The notes beneath the pieces were generated by a model. That model was not told where the DNA came from. It ran no database searches and worked only from the letters and a program-made list of their open reading frames with translations. Positions 7,151-15,901 of a DNA stretch of 64,000 bases are shown one piece after another. The stretch is from Nocardia asteroides (lineage in GTDB: Bacteria > Actinomycetota > Actinomycetes > Mycobacteriales > Mycobacteriaceae): the NCBI GenBank assembly GCA_019930625.1, contig CP082844.1, positions 2,480,001 through 2,544,000 of the forward strand, written 5' to 3'. The first letter of the stretch is position 1. Every line of letters starts with the position of its first letter. The position numbers and the translations under genes are program-made.

Positions 7151-8098
7151 GTGAGCAGGGCGCGAGCGCCGATATCGCGCGTGATCGTGCTGATCACGCT
7201 GCTGTCTTTTGCCGCCATAGCCTTGCACGGATACATCCCAGGAATTACCGAGGCCGAGCCGCGCAGGCACGCTCCCTCCGCCTTGTCGGTCGCGCTCATG
7301 CCGGTGCTGCTCACCGTGTCGATAGTGATCTTGCTGGCGGGGGTGATCGCGAGCCAGCACCGGTTGCCGCTGGCCATGCCCGAGCCGGAACGCGAGGACG
7401 AGCGCGCACAGTGGCGTCTCGGGCGGGTCGGACTGGCTGTGCTCGGAGCGCTCGCGCTGCTGGCGGTGCTGCTCGCGGCCGCGTCGGCGATCTACTTCAT
7501 CGGCGCGAGCACACCGAGCGAGCCCGCGCGCCCGGCCGCGCCCGCCACCACCACGGGCACTCCGCCGGAGCAGGGAGCCCCGCCGCCCGCCGAATACGAC
7601 CCGACGCCGGCGGAGCTGACCGGCACGGCGCTGGTGCTGGCCGCGATCGCGGCGGCGGGCTTGCTGACGGTGGCGATGAGCGGTTTGGTCGTCGTCGCGG
7701 TGTCCGCGCGGCGCAGGCCGGTGCCCGCCCCGGCGCAGTCGGTTCCGGCGGCGCCCACCGTGGCCGACTCGTTGGCCCGCGCGGCCGAGATGGGCTTGGC
7801 CGCGATGAACGCCCCCGGTCAGGACCCGCGCACCGCGATCATCGCCTGCTACGTCGCGATGGAGCGCGGCCTCGCCTCCGATCGCGCCGCCGCCCCGCTG
7901 ATCTCGGACACTCCGATGGAGGTGCTGGCCCGAGCGTTCGAACGCGGCGCGCTGCACGACGCGTCCGCCCGCGAGCTGGTCGCCTTGTTCGAGGAGGCGA
8001 GGTTCAGCCCGCACGCCATGCTCGAATGGCAGCGCATGCGGGCCGAGCAACTGCTGCGCATCGTGCTCGCCGATCTGCAAGGGGAGGTTCCCGCGTGA
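7151..8098 (+). CDS. DUF4129 membrane protein, first gene of a MoxR operon
   Basis: The 315-aa protein is read from GTG 7151; an upstream in-frame start at 7034 would add residues without membrane or domain character. Hydrophobic segments lie near residues 8-28, 46-66, 93-115 and 148-172, with a Pro/Ala/Thr-rich linker between the third and fourth. The C-terminal part (AIIACYVAMERGLA, then LARAFERGAL and FEEARFSPHAM) fits the DUF4129 domain. In actinobacteria such genes precede moxR and DUF58 genes, as here. The biochemical role is unknown; membrane-linked assembly or envelope maintenance is the usual guess. Confidence 0.75.
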   Translation: MSRARAPISRVIVLITLLSFAAIALHGYIPGITEAEPRRHAPSALSVALMPVLLTVSIVILLAGVIASQHRLPLAMPEPEREDERAQWRLGRVGLAVLGALALLAVLLAAASAIYFIGASTPSEPARPAAPATTTGTPPEQGAPPPAEYDPTPAELTGTALVLAAIAAAGLLTVAMSGLVVVAVSARRRPVPAPAQSVPAAPTVADSLARAAEMGLAAMNAPGQDPRTAIIACYVAMERGLASDRAAAPLISDTPMEVLARAFERGALHDASARELVALFEEARFSPHAMLEWQRMRAEQLLRIVLADLQGEVPA

Positions 8099-8123
8099 AC
8101 GGTCGGCCGGGGAAGGACGCGGC

Positions 8124-8621
8124 GTGAATCGAATGGGGGTGGTGGTCGCCTGTGTGATCGTCGTCGCGCTGATCGAGCTGGTCGCAGTCGAGCGCGCCCG
8201 CGGATTGCTGCTGATCGTTACCGGGATCCCGGTGGCGGTGGCACTGGGCTGGCTGGTCTGGTCGCTGCGCGAGCGCTCCGGGGCCGGGGCCGAGGACTCG
8301 ATCGAGGACATGGAGAACGGCCCCGCTGAGATGCTGCAACGCTGGCACGCCAGGGCGGAGATGCTCGCGGACCGCGCGGACGGAACTCGTGCCGATTGGG
8401 ACCGGCACTTGCGTCCGTTGCTGGCGAAAGAGTTCGAACTGTCCAGCGGCCAACGGGTCGCGAAGAACCGCAGGGCGGTCGAAGCGGCGGGCATCCATCA
8501 ATTCGGGCCCGAACTGTGGCGCTGGGTGGACCCGGCAAATTCGGCCCTTCGTGATCAGACCAGCAGGGCACCGGGACGTGCGGCGCTGGACGAGATCCTG
8601 AGCCGCCTGCAGAGAATGTGA
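8124..8621 (+). CDS. Small membrane protein of the MoxR operon
   Basis: The 165-aa protein starts at GTG 8124 with GGAAGGA upstream. Two hydrophobic segments (about residues 4-20 and 28-46) are followed by a soluble, charged tail. I recognise no domain; position between a DUF4129 gene and moxR is its best annotation and matches the usual cluster layout. Its stop is 30 nt before the chosen moxR start. Confidence 0.75.
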   Translation: MNRMGVVVACVIVVALIELVAVERARGLLLIVTGIPVAVALGWLVWSLRERSGAGAEDSIEDMENGPAEMLQRWHARAEMLADRADGTRADWDRHLRPLLAKEFELSSGQRVAKNRRAVEAAGIHQFGPELWRWVDPANSALRDQTSRAPGRAALDEILSRLQRM

Positions 8622-8650
8622 AATGGGTTGAGGCAAGTGCGGGTACACAG

Positions 8651-9613
8651 ATGACCATGCCGATGGACGTGACCATCCAGCGCAGCGAGGCCGTGCTCCG
8701 GGAGCTGTCCCGGGTCGTGGTCGGCAAGCAGGACGAGTTGCAGTTGATCATGATCGCCGTGCTGTCCGGTGGGCACGTGCTGATCGAGGACTTACCCGGC
8801 CTCGGTAAGACGCTCATCGCGAGATCGTTCGCGGCCGCGCTCGGGTTGCAGTTCAACCGCGTGCAGTTCACCCCCGACCTGCTGCCCGCGGATCTGCTCG
8901 GCTCGACGATCTACGACATGTCCTCCGGCCGGTTCACCTTCCGCCGCGGTCCGGTGTTCACCAACCTGCTGCTGGCCGACGAGGTGAACCGCACCCCGCC
9001 GAAGACGCAGGCCGCGCTGCTGGAGGCGATGGCGGAGGGGCAGGTCAGCATCGACGGCGAGACGTTCATGCTGCCGCAGCCGTTCGTCGTGCTCGCCACC
9101 GACAACCCGATCGAGTACGAGGGCACCTACCCCCTACCGGAGGCCCAGCTCGACCGGTTCGCCATCCAGCTGCGGCTGGGGTATCTGTCCGAGCAGGACG
9201 AGACGCAGATGATCCGGCGCAGGCTCGAGCGCGGCGCACAGCAGCCGCAGGTCAACCAGGTCGTGGACACCAACGGGCTGCTGGAGATGCGGCAATCCGT
9301 CGAATACGTGACCGTGCATCCCGACGTGGTCAGCTACGTGGTCGCCCTGGCCTCCGCGACCAGAGGACATCCGCAGGTGGAGGTCGGCGCGAGCCCGCGC
9401 GCGGAACTGGACCTGGTGCAGATGTCCCGGGCGCGGGCGCTGCTGCTCGGCCGCGACTACGTGATCCCAGAGGACGTCAAGGCGCTGGCGGTCCCGGCCA
9501 TGGCGCACCGGATCACGCTGCGGCCGGAGATGTGGGTGCGCCGCATCCGTGGCGAAGACGTGATCACCGAATTGCTGCGCCGTCTGCCCGTCCCGCGCGC
9601 CACCGTGACATGA
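8651..9613 (+). CDS. MoxR-family AAA+ ATPase
   Basis: The protein has 320 aa from ATG 8651; a GTG at 8618, overlapping the previous stop, is an alternative. Walker A is EDLPGLGKTLIARSF, Walker B LLLADEVNRTPPKTQ, sensor 1 VVLATDNPIEYEG and the C-terminal lid ASPRAELDL. Known for the family: MoxR ATPases act as chaperones that help activate or insert metal cofactors or assemble complexes, usually with DUF58 and VWA partners. The DUF58 gene follows with an ATGA overlap, so the two are coupled. Confidence 0.92.
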   Translation: MTMPMDVTIQRSEAVLRELSRVVVGKQDELQLIMIAVLSGGHVLIEDLPGLGKTLIARSFAAALGLQFNRVQFTPDLLPADLLGSTIYDMSSGRFTFRRGPVFTNLLLADEVNRTPPKTQAALLEAMAEGQVSIDGETFMLPQPFVVLATDNPIEYEGTYPLPEAQLDRFAIQLRLGYLSEQDETQMIRRRLERGAQQPQVNQVVDTNGLLEMRQSVEYVTVHPDVVSYVVALASATRGHPQVEVGASPRAELDLVQMSRARALLLGRDYVIPEDVKALAVPAMAHRITLRPEMWVRRIRGEDVITELLRRLPVPRATVT

Positions 9614-10884
9614 GGCACCGCGACGCCAGCTCCGCGGTCGACATCGAATTGCGGTGGCGACCCGCGCCGCTGGTCTTCATGCTCGCGGCATGTGCGGCGG
9701 CGGCACTGGTGCTCGCGGTGGTCCTCGGCCGATGGCAGCTGCTGGTGTTCGCCGCCCCATTGCTCGGCGTGCTGGCCACCGCGCCGTGGCAGCAGTCCTC
9801 GACCAGGATCCAGGTCGACGGCGGCGGCACGCTGCGCTGTTTCGAGACCGAGGAAGTGGTGCTCACCGTCGCCGCCTTCGTCGAGAAGGGACATGCGCTG
9901 CTGCGCCTGAAACCGGAAGGCGCTACAGGGCTGGAAGTCCAGGTCGAGGAGGCCAGTGACTCCGGAGTCGCGCCCGCCGGGCTGCGGCTGGCCCTCTCGG
10001 CGAGCAGGTGGGGGCGCTACCCGGTATCGGTGCGGGTGTCGGCGCTGAGCCCGGCCGGGCTCGCGGTCGCCACCGCGGTGCTGCCCGCGGGCCAGCTGTT
10101 CGTGTACCCGATCACCGATCCGCAGCGGATGCGCTTGCCGCGCACCGAACTGCCCGAGCGGCTCGGTACCCACCTGACCCGCAGGCACGGTCCCGGCGTC
10201 GAATACGCGGACATCCGTGCCTACGCGCCCGGTGACCAGCTGCGCATCGTGAACTGGCCGGTGAGCGCGCGGCGCGGGCGGCTGTATGTCACCGAGCGGC
10301 TGACCAACCGTTCCGCGGACGTCGTGGTGCTGGTGGACACCTCCCAGCAGGCGCCGGGACCGGCCACCGACTCGCTGGAGTTGTCGGTGCGCGGCGCGGC
10401 GCAGGTGGTGCAGTCGACCTTGCAGGCGGGCGATCGCACCGCGGTGGTCTGCCTCGGCCGGGAACCGCGCTGGCTGCGGCCGGATATCGGGCGCCGCCAG
10501 TTCTACCGCATCGTGGACACCGTGCTGGACGTCGGCGACGAGCACATTCCGACCACCGGCACCCTCGCACCGCACGCCGCCGTACCGCTCGGCGCGATCG
10601 TGGTGGCCTTCTCCACGCTGCTGGATACCCAGTTCGCGCTCGCGTTGATCGACCTGCGCAAGCGCGGGCACGTGGTGGTCGTGGTGGACGTGCTGCGCGG
10701 CACGCCGTTCCACGAGCACCTCGACCCGATCCTGGCCAAGATGTGGCAGCTCGAGCGCGCGGCGATGTACCGGGACATGGGCACCGTCGGCGTCGACATC
10801 GTGGCATGGCCGCAGGACGCCCGCCTGGACCAGATCATGCGGGCGCTCCCGGAGCACCGCCGGACCGTTCGGGTGCGCCGATGA
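9610..10884 (+). CDS. DUF58 domain protein
   Basis: The 424-aa protein starts at the ATG that overlaps the moxR stop. Two membrane segments lie at about residues 20-60, and the DUF58 signature GVEYADIRAYAPGDQLRIVN is near residue 200, followed by a von Willebrand A-like region starting VVVLVDTS. Family knowledge: DUF58 proteins are partners of MoxR ATPases. It overlaps the next gene by 4 nt. The function is not established. Confidence 0.88.
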   Translation: MRHRDASSAVDIELRWRPAPLVFMLAACAAAALVLAVVLGRWQLLVFAAPLLGVLATAPWQQSSTRIQVDGGGTLRCFETEEVVLTVAAFVEKGHALLRLKPEGATGLEVQVEEASDSGVAPAGLRLALSASRWGRYPVSVRVSALSPAGLAVATAVLPAGQLFVYPITDPQRMRLPRTELPERLGTHLTRRHGPGVEYADIRAYAPGDQLRIVNWPVSARRGRLYVTERLTNRSADVVVLVDTSQQAPGPATDSLELSVRGAAQVVQSTLQAGDRTAVVCLGREPRWLRPDIGRRQFYRIVDTVLDVGDEHIPTTGTLAPHAAVPLGAIVVAFSTLLDTQFALALIDLRKRGHVVVVVDVLRGTPFHEHLDPILAKMWQLERAAMYRDMGTVGVDIVAWPQDARLDQIMRALPEHRRTVRVRR

Positions 10885-11342
10885 CCAGATTCCTCGCTGT
10901 TCTGTCCGGCGTGTTGCTGGTGGCGTCGGTGGCACTGCTGGAGCCGTGGATCGGCATTCCCGCCTCGATCCTGGTCACGCTCGGCTGGTGGTTCCGGCCG
11001 CTCGCGGTCTGTGCGGTACTGCTCGCGCTCGGCGTGCTGGCGATCGCCGACGCCGGTGTGCTCGCCTCCGCCGCAACGGGTTTGGTGGCCACGACCTATC
11101 TGCTCAACGCCGCGACGGTGACCGCCCCGCACGGGGTGGTGCCGACAACGATCCCCTCGGTGGCCGGAGCGGTCGGTTTCGCGGCGGTGGCGGTGTGCGC
11201 CGCCCTCGTCCCGCTGCGCCTGGCCTGGGCGCCGCTGGCCGCGCCGGTGCTGGTCGTCGTGCTCTACGCCCTGGTGATCCAGGGCGTAGCCGCACGACGC
11301 GGCCGTGACGACCGAGAACTTCCGGCGTCCAGTGGAATCTGA
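10881..11342 (+). CDS. Multi-spanning membrane protein, last gene of MoxR operon
   Basis: The 153-aa protein is almost entirely hydrophobic, with four or five predicted transmembrane segments and a short charged C-terminus (ARRGRDDRE). It starts at the ATG overlapping the DUF58 stop. No family is recognised beyond membership of this operon type. A hairpin follows 18 nt after the stop, between it and the convergent hsd4B. Confidence 0.75.
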   Translation: MTRFLAVLSGVLLVASVALLEPWIGIPASILVTLGWWFRPLAVCAVLLALGVLAIADAGVLASAATGLVATTYLLNAATVTAPHGVVPTTIPSVAGAVGFAAVAVCAALVPLRLAWAPLAAPVLVVVLYALVIQGVAARRGRDDRELPASSGI

Positions 11343-11360
11343 CGCCCCGCCCAGGCGCAG

Positions 11361-11379
11361 CGTGCCGTCGCGCGGCACG
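11361..11379. terminator. Hairpin between convergent genes
   Basis: CGTGCCG (11361-11367) pairs with CGGCACG (11373-11379) around a 5-nt loop. It lies between the MoxR operon and hsd4B, which converge, so it may work in both directions. Confidence 0.45.
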
Positions 11380-11388
11380 AAACGAACC

Positions 11389-12252
11389 TCAGGCGCGGAA
11401 TCGCAGGGTGACGTCGCCCAGCACCGGGGCATCGTCGCGTTCGACCACGGTCGCGGCGATGGTCAGTTGGTCGTCCTGCCGCCAGATCCGAGTGCGGATC
11501 GTTTCACCCGGGTAGAGGACGCCGGCGAACCGGGCGCGGAAACCGGTGACGCGGCTCGCGTCCGAGCCGAGCACGGTGTCGGTCGCGGTCTTGCACACGA
11601 TGCCGTAGGTGCAAAGCCCGTGCAGGATGGGCGCGGGAAATCCCGCAGCGCGGGCGAATTCGGGGTCGGAGTGCAGCGGGTTGCGGTCGCCGGACATCCG
11701 GTAGAGCAGCGCCTGCTGCGGCAACGTCGGTGTGGTGACCTCGAAATCCGGGGCGCGGTCGGGCAAGGAGGACTTGTTGCTGGGGCCACGCTCGCCGCCG
11801 AAGCCGCCCTCACCCTTGGCGAAGATCGATGAGCGTTCGGTCCACAGCAGGGCGCCGTCGGAGCCGGTGACCGTGTGCTCCTGGACGATGACCGCTGCCG
11901 AGCCCTTGTCCCAGACTTCGGCGATCCGACTGGCTTTGGTCGCTTTTCCCGCCGCCGGGATCGGGCGGTGCACCTCGACCTCCTGATGGCCGTGCACAAC
12001 CTTCGCCAAGTCGATGTCGATGCCGGGGAACTTCACTTCGGGCGGCTCGGTCTCGTGCACCGTCGCCGCCACGGTGGCGAAGGTCGGCAGCACCTGCGGT
12101 TCCCGGTCATCGAGGTAGCGCAGCTCGGCGGGGTCGGTCCAGCGCGTGCCCGCGCCGAGGCCGAGCTGGTAGAGCTGCACGTCCGAGGGGGTCCAGGCGA
12201 ACTCCCGGCTGGGCAGCTGCGCGCCGAGCGCGATCTTCGGGTCGATGGGCAT
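11389..12252 (-). CDS. hsd4B: Hsd4B-like 2-enoyl-CoA hydratase (double hot-dog)
   Basis: The 287-aa protein starts at ATG 12252 with AGGAGAA upstream. It is a two-repeat MaoC hydratase: the N-terminal half is the degenerate repeat, and the C-terminal half carries the hydratase-2 motif YRMSGDRNPLHSDPEFARAA with catalytic Asp and His. Rv3538 (Hsd4B) is the same size and sits next to kstD in M. tuberculosis. Known role: hydration of steroid side-chain enoyl-CoA intermediates in beta-oxidation. It follows kstD on the same strand after 207 nt with no recognised feature; no KstR-like box is seen immediately before it, so it may be read from the kstD promoter. Confidence 0.88.
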   Translation of the reverse strand: MPIDPKIALGAQLPSREFAWTPSDVQLYQLGLGAGTRWTDPAELRYLDDREPQVLPTFATVAATVHETEPPEVKFPGIDIDLAKVVHGHQEVEVHRPIPAAGKATKASRIAEVWDKGSAAVIVQEHTVTGSDGALLWTERSSIFAKGEGGFGGERGPSNKSSLPDRAPDFEVTTPTLPQQALLYRMSGDRNPLHSDPEFARAAGFPAPILHGLCTYGIVCKTATDTVLGSDASRVTGFRARFAGVLYPGETIRTRIWRQDDQLTIAATVVERDDAPVLGDVTLRFRA

Positions 12253-12459
12253 CAGTTCTCCTTGTGCATGGATGTGGATCGATCCGGCGAGCCAGGCCGC
12301 GCCGGAGACGATGGCGCCCTTCCGACGATCCTGCGCGGTGGGACCGCGGCTCGCCAGTGCGTCGTCCGGTCGGCGGGATCGTTCGCGTGGCCACCGCATC
12401 GGACGGCGCGGTCCGGGTCGGGCTGGTCTGCGGCCGCGACCCACACCGCGATCTCGTCG

Positions 12460-14160
12460 TCAGGCTCCCGCCGTGGCGGCGGCGGGCTGCTCCTTCTTGC
12501 GCTTGGCGATGTCGAGCACCGCGAGGTAGCCGAAGGTGATGGCGGGGCCGATGGTGGCGCCTGGTCCGGCGTAGGTGTGACCCATCACCGGGGCGCTGAC
12601 GTTGCCGGAGGCGTACAGGCCCTCGATGACGGTCCGGTCCTCGCGCAGCACCCGCCCAGCGGTGTCGGTGACCAGACCGCCTTTCGTGCCGAGGTCGCCG
12701 GGCACGATCTCGGCCGCGTAGAACGGGCCCTCCACCAGCGCCGCAAGGCACGGGTTCGGCTTGACCGTCGGATCGCCGTAGTACTTGTCGTAGGCGCTGT
12801 CACCGCGGTGGAAATCCTCGTCCACTCCGGTGGCCGCGAAGCCGTTGAACCGTTCGACGGTGGCGGCGAGCTTCTGCTCGGGCACCCCGATCTTCGCGGC
12901 CAGCTCGGTCAGCGTCTGCGCCTGCACGATGAGGTCGTTTTCCATCCAGCGGGACGGAAACCGCTGACCGGGCTGTAGTCCCGCGAAGATGTAGCGGTTG
13001 CGGTAGCGCTGGTCGAACACCAGCCACGCGGGCACGTTCTCGCCGGGGCCGTCGCCCTGGCCGTACTCGCCGCCGTACATGGTGTGCACGGCCTCGACGT
13101 AAGGAGCGGACTCATTCCCGAAACGCTCACCGTCGGCGTTCACGATGATGCAGCCCGGCAGATTGCGCTCGGCCAGGCAGAACCAGGGCTTGCCGCCTTT
13201 GAAGATCGTCGGCCCCCACCACGCGTCGGCCATGATGTCGATGTCCGCGCCGAGTTCGAGACCGGCGCGGATGCCGTCGCCGGTGTTGGCGGGCGCGCCG
13301 GTGGTCCATTCGGTGGTGATGGGTTCGCGCTGGTAGGCGTGGCGCATCTCGGCATTGTGCTCGAATCCGCCGCTGGCCAGCACCACGCCGTACCTGGCGG
13401 TGAAGCGCACGGTCTCACCCTCGTGTTCGGCCTCGACGCCCGCCACGCGGTCGTCCTCGACGATGAGCCCGGTCAGCGGGGTGTTCAGCAGCAGCGGCAC
13501 GTTCGCGTCCAGCAGGCCCTTGCGCAGCGCGGCGGCCAGTGCCTGTCCCATCCCAAGCAGATGCTTGCCGGTCAGCCGGGCCCAGGTGGTGCGCGCGCCG
13601 ACCCGCATGGCGCGCAGCATGCCGCGCGGATGCCGCCGGATGAGGTTGAGCTGCTTGAAGTCGGCTTGGGTGACCACGACGTTCAGCGGAGCCTTGCTGT
13701 AGGCGGGCTCCAGGTTGAAGCGTTCCGCACCGAGGATCTTGGCGTCGAAGGGCCTGGGTTCGCACGAGCGTCCCGCGGCGAGTCCACCCGGCGCCTCCGG
13801 GTAGTAGTCGGAGTAACCCGGCACCCAGCGCATCTTCAGCGGCGTGTGGTCGAGCACGAAGTCGAACGCTTCCGCACCGCGATCGATGTAGGTGTCGATC
13901 CGTTCGGCGGGCACGACGTCGCCGATGATGCTGTGCAGGTAGGTTCGCGCGTCCTCGCGGTCGTCGGGCCGACCGGACGCGCGCAGCGCCTTGTTGCCCG
14001 GGATCCACACACCACCGCCGGAGCGCGCGGTCGACCCGCCGTAGTGCGCGGCCTTTTCGATGACCACCACGCTCAGCCCATGATGGGCCGCGGTGAGTGC
14101 GGCGGTCATGCCGGCGGCGCCGCTGCCGACCACCACCACGTCGTATTCCCGATCAGTCAT
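12460..14160 (-). CDS. kstD: 3-oxosteroid 1-dehydrogenase KstD
   Basis: The 566-aa flavoprotein is close to the usual 563. N-terminal FAD motif VVVVGSGAAGMTAALTAA, then YGGSTARSGGGVWIPGN; the C-terminal MGHTYAGPGATIGPAI carries the Tyr and Gly of the active site seen in KstD structures. It introduces the C1-C2 double bond into ring A of 3-ketosteroids, which with KshAB opens ring B. The start is ATG 14160, with little ribosome site; a perfect KstR box begins 2 nt upstream of it, so the promoter or transcript start must be very close. Any longer reading frame upstream overlaps the divergent FAD gene and is an artefact of high GC. Confidence 0.95.
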   Translation of the reverse strand: MTDREYDVVVVGSGAAGMTAALTAAHHGLSVVVIEKAAHYGGSTARSGGGVWIPGNKALRASGRPDDREDARTYLHSIIGDVVPAERIDTYIDRGAEAFDFVLDHTPLKMRWVPGYSDYYPEAPGGLAAGRSCEPRPFDAKILGAERFNLEPAYSKAPLNVVVTQADFKQLNLIRRHPRGMLRAMRVGARTTWARLTGKHLLGMGQALAAALRKGLLDANVPLLLNTPLTGLIVEDDRVAGVEAEHEGETVRFTARYGVVLASGGFEHNAEMRHAYQREPITTEWTTGAPANTGDGIRAGLELGADIDIMADAWWGPTIFKGGKPWFCLAERNLPGCIIVNADGERFGNESAPYVEAVHTMYGGEYGQGDGPGENVPAWLVFDQRYRNRYIFAGLQPGQRFPSRWMENDLIVQAQTLTELAAKIGVPEQKLAATVERFNGFAATGVDEDFHRGDSAYDKYYGDPTVKPNPCLAALVEGPFYAAEIVPGDLGTKGGLVTDTAGRVLREDRTVIEGLYASGNVSAPVMGHTYAGPGATIGPAITFGYLAVLDIAKRKKEQPAAATAGA

Positions 14161-14161
14161 G

Positions 14162-14175
14162 TAGAACACGTTATA
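14162..14175. promoter_or_regulatory. KstR operator at kstD
   Basis: TAGAACACGTTATA matches TNNAACNNGTTNNA at every fixed position. It abuts the kstD start codon. Confidence 0.85.
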
Positions 14176-14238
14176 GAATGGACGCGCCATTGGTCTATGT
14201 TGTGTGGCAGAAGACTTGCTCGACGTTCCATTTGTCGA

Positions 14239-14252
14239 GGAAACTTGTTTCA
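14239..14252. promoter_or_regulatory. KstR-like site before the FAD dehydrogenase gene
   Basis: GGAAACTTGTTTCA matches the KstR consensus except the first T. GAAAC and GTTTC form a perfect short palindrome around TT. It lies 23 nt upstream of the gene that leads the hsaEG operon. Confidence 0.6.
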
Positions 14253-14274
14253 GTTTCAGACCGGAGTGGAGTAC

Positions 14275-15900
14275 ATGGGCCTCGAATGGGACCTGGCCAC
14301 CGACGTTGTCGTGGTCGGATACGGCGCCGCGGGTGCGGCGGCCGCGCTGGAAGCGACCGAGGCGGGCGCGCAGGTGCTCGTGCTCGAACGCTTCGCCGGG
14401 GGCGGGACGTCGGCGCTGTCCGGCGGCATCATCTACGCGGGCGGCGGCACCTCCGTGCAGCGGGAGGCGGGGGTGGAAGACACCCCGGAGGCGATGTACG
14501 CCTATCTCGAGCGTGAGGTCGGCGACGCGGTCACCCCTGAGACGCTGCGCCGGTTCGTCGACGAGAGTCCGGAGCTGATCGAGTGGCTGAAGGCGCACGG
14601 CGTCCCGTTCGAAGCCTCGCTGTGCCCGTACAAGACCTCCTACCCCAACGACCGCTACTACCTGTATTACTCGGGCAGCGAGATCTCCGGCGCGTTCCGC
14701 GACATCCCCGCCGCTCAGCGCGGGCATCGGGTGAAGGGTAGGGGCACGTCGGGGAAGAAGCTCACCGGCCCGCTCGCGGCGGCGGCGGCCCGAGCGGGTG
14801 TGCGCGTGGAAACCCTCACCCGGGTGACCCGATTGCTCACCGACGATGCGGGCGCGGTGATCGGCGTCGAATGCCACACGCTGCGCGACGCGCCCGGCCG
14901 GGTCCGGGACCGGTACACCCGGATGGCGCAGATCGCGGCCAAACCAGGCATCTACTACCCGCCGCTGCGGCGGTCGCTGGAACAGCGGCTGGCCCGGCTG
15001 GAGCGCCGGTACGGCAGCACGATCCGGGTCCTCGCGCGGCGCGCGGTGGTGCTCGCCGCGGGCGGGTTCATCGCCAATCGCGACATGATTCAGCAGTACG
15101 CTCCCGCCTTCCACGGTGGTCTCGCCCTCGGCACCACCGCCGACGACGGCAGCGGCATCCTGATGGCCCAGCAGGTCGGCGCGGCCTTGGACCGCATGGA
15201 CAACGTCTCCGCGTGGCGGTTCCTGCTCCCGCCCAGCGCATTCACCGGTGCGCTGCTGGTGGACGCCGCGGGTCGCCGGGTCATCGACGAGACGCGCTAC
15301 GGCGCCGCGGTGGGCAACGCGCTGATCACCGAGCACGACGGCAAGGGCTGGCTGCTGGCCGACGACCCGCTGATGCGCACCGCGATCGGCCAGATCGGCA
15401 AGCAGGGCGCCTGGTTCCAGCGCGGCCAGTTCGAGACGATGCGGCGCACCGCGATCCGCGGCGCCACCTTGGAGGAAGCCGCCGTCAAGGCGGGCATCGA
15501 CCCAGCCGGATTGCGCGCGACGGTCGAGGCGCACAACACCGCGATCGAGACCGGAGACCCCGATCCGGTCGGCAAGCCCGCCGAGTTCACCAATCCGGTC
15601 CGCACCGGCCCGTTCTGGCTGTTGGATGTGGGCATCAAACCGAGCCTGACCAACCCGTGCCCCATGCTCACCCTCGGCGGCGTCGTCGTGGACGAGCGCA
15701 CCGGCGCGGTCAAGACCATCGAGGGCCGCGACATTCCCGGCCTCTTCGCGGCCGGGCGCAACGCGGTCGGCGTCTGCTCCAAGTCCTACGTCAGCGGTCT
15801 TTCGCTGTCGGACTGCGTCTTCTCCGGCCGCAGGGCAGGCCGGTCCGCCGCGGGCGAGCAGGTCTCGGCGCTCGAACAAGCAACTGTGGAAGGGAATTAG
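14275..15900 (+). CDS. FAD-binding dehydrogenase (KstD/flavocytochrome c family)
   Basis: The 541-aa protein starts at ATG 14275 with GGAG upstream. The dinucleotide fold is VVVVGYGAAGAAAALEA, followed by GGGTSALSGGIIYAGGG; the C-terminal FAD region is FAAGRNAVGVCSKSYVSG. It belongs to the fumarate reductase/KstD superfamily, but the KstD active-site segment seen in the neighbouring kstD (TYAGPGATIG) is not present in the same form, so the substrate probably differs. It is divergent from kstD over two KstR-like boxes and directly upstream of hsaE (1 nt gap), so a steroid substrate is likely. M. tuberculosis lacks a gene at this spot. Confidence 0.82.
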   Translation: MGLEWDLATDVVVVGYGAAGAAAALEATEAGAQVLVLERFAGGGTSALSGGIIYAGGGTSVQREAGVEDTPEAMYAYLEREVGDAVTPETLRRFVDESPELIEWLKAHGVPFEASLCPYKTSYPNDRYYLYYSGSEISGAFRDIPAAQRGHRVKGRGTSGKKLTGPLAAAAARAGVRVETLTRVTRLLTDDAGAVIGVECHTLRDAPGRVRDRYTRMAQIAAKPGIYYPPLRRSLEQRLARLERRYGSTIRVLARRAVVLAAGGFIANRDMIQQYAPAFHGGLALGTTADDGSGILMAQQVGAALDRMDNVSAWRFLLPPSAFTGALLVDAAGRRVIDETRYGAAVGNALITEHDGKGWLLADDPLMRTAIGQIGKQGAWFQRGQFETMRRTAIRGATLEEAAVKAGIDPAGLRATVEAHNTAIETGDPDPVGKPAEFTNPVRTGPFWLLDVGIKPSLTNPCPMLTLGGVVVDERTGAVKTIEGRDIPGLFAAGRNAVGVCSKSYVSGLSLSDCVFSGRRAGRSAAGEQVSALEQATVEGN

Positions 15901-15901
15901 C

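Noticed and set aside
14161..15879. Open minus-strand frame extending kstD upstream to over 1100 codons
   Set aside because: It lies wholly opposite the FAD dehydrogenase gene and is Arg/Gly/Asp-rich; kstD starts properly at 14160 and the rest is GC-driven antisense.
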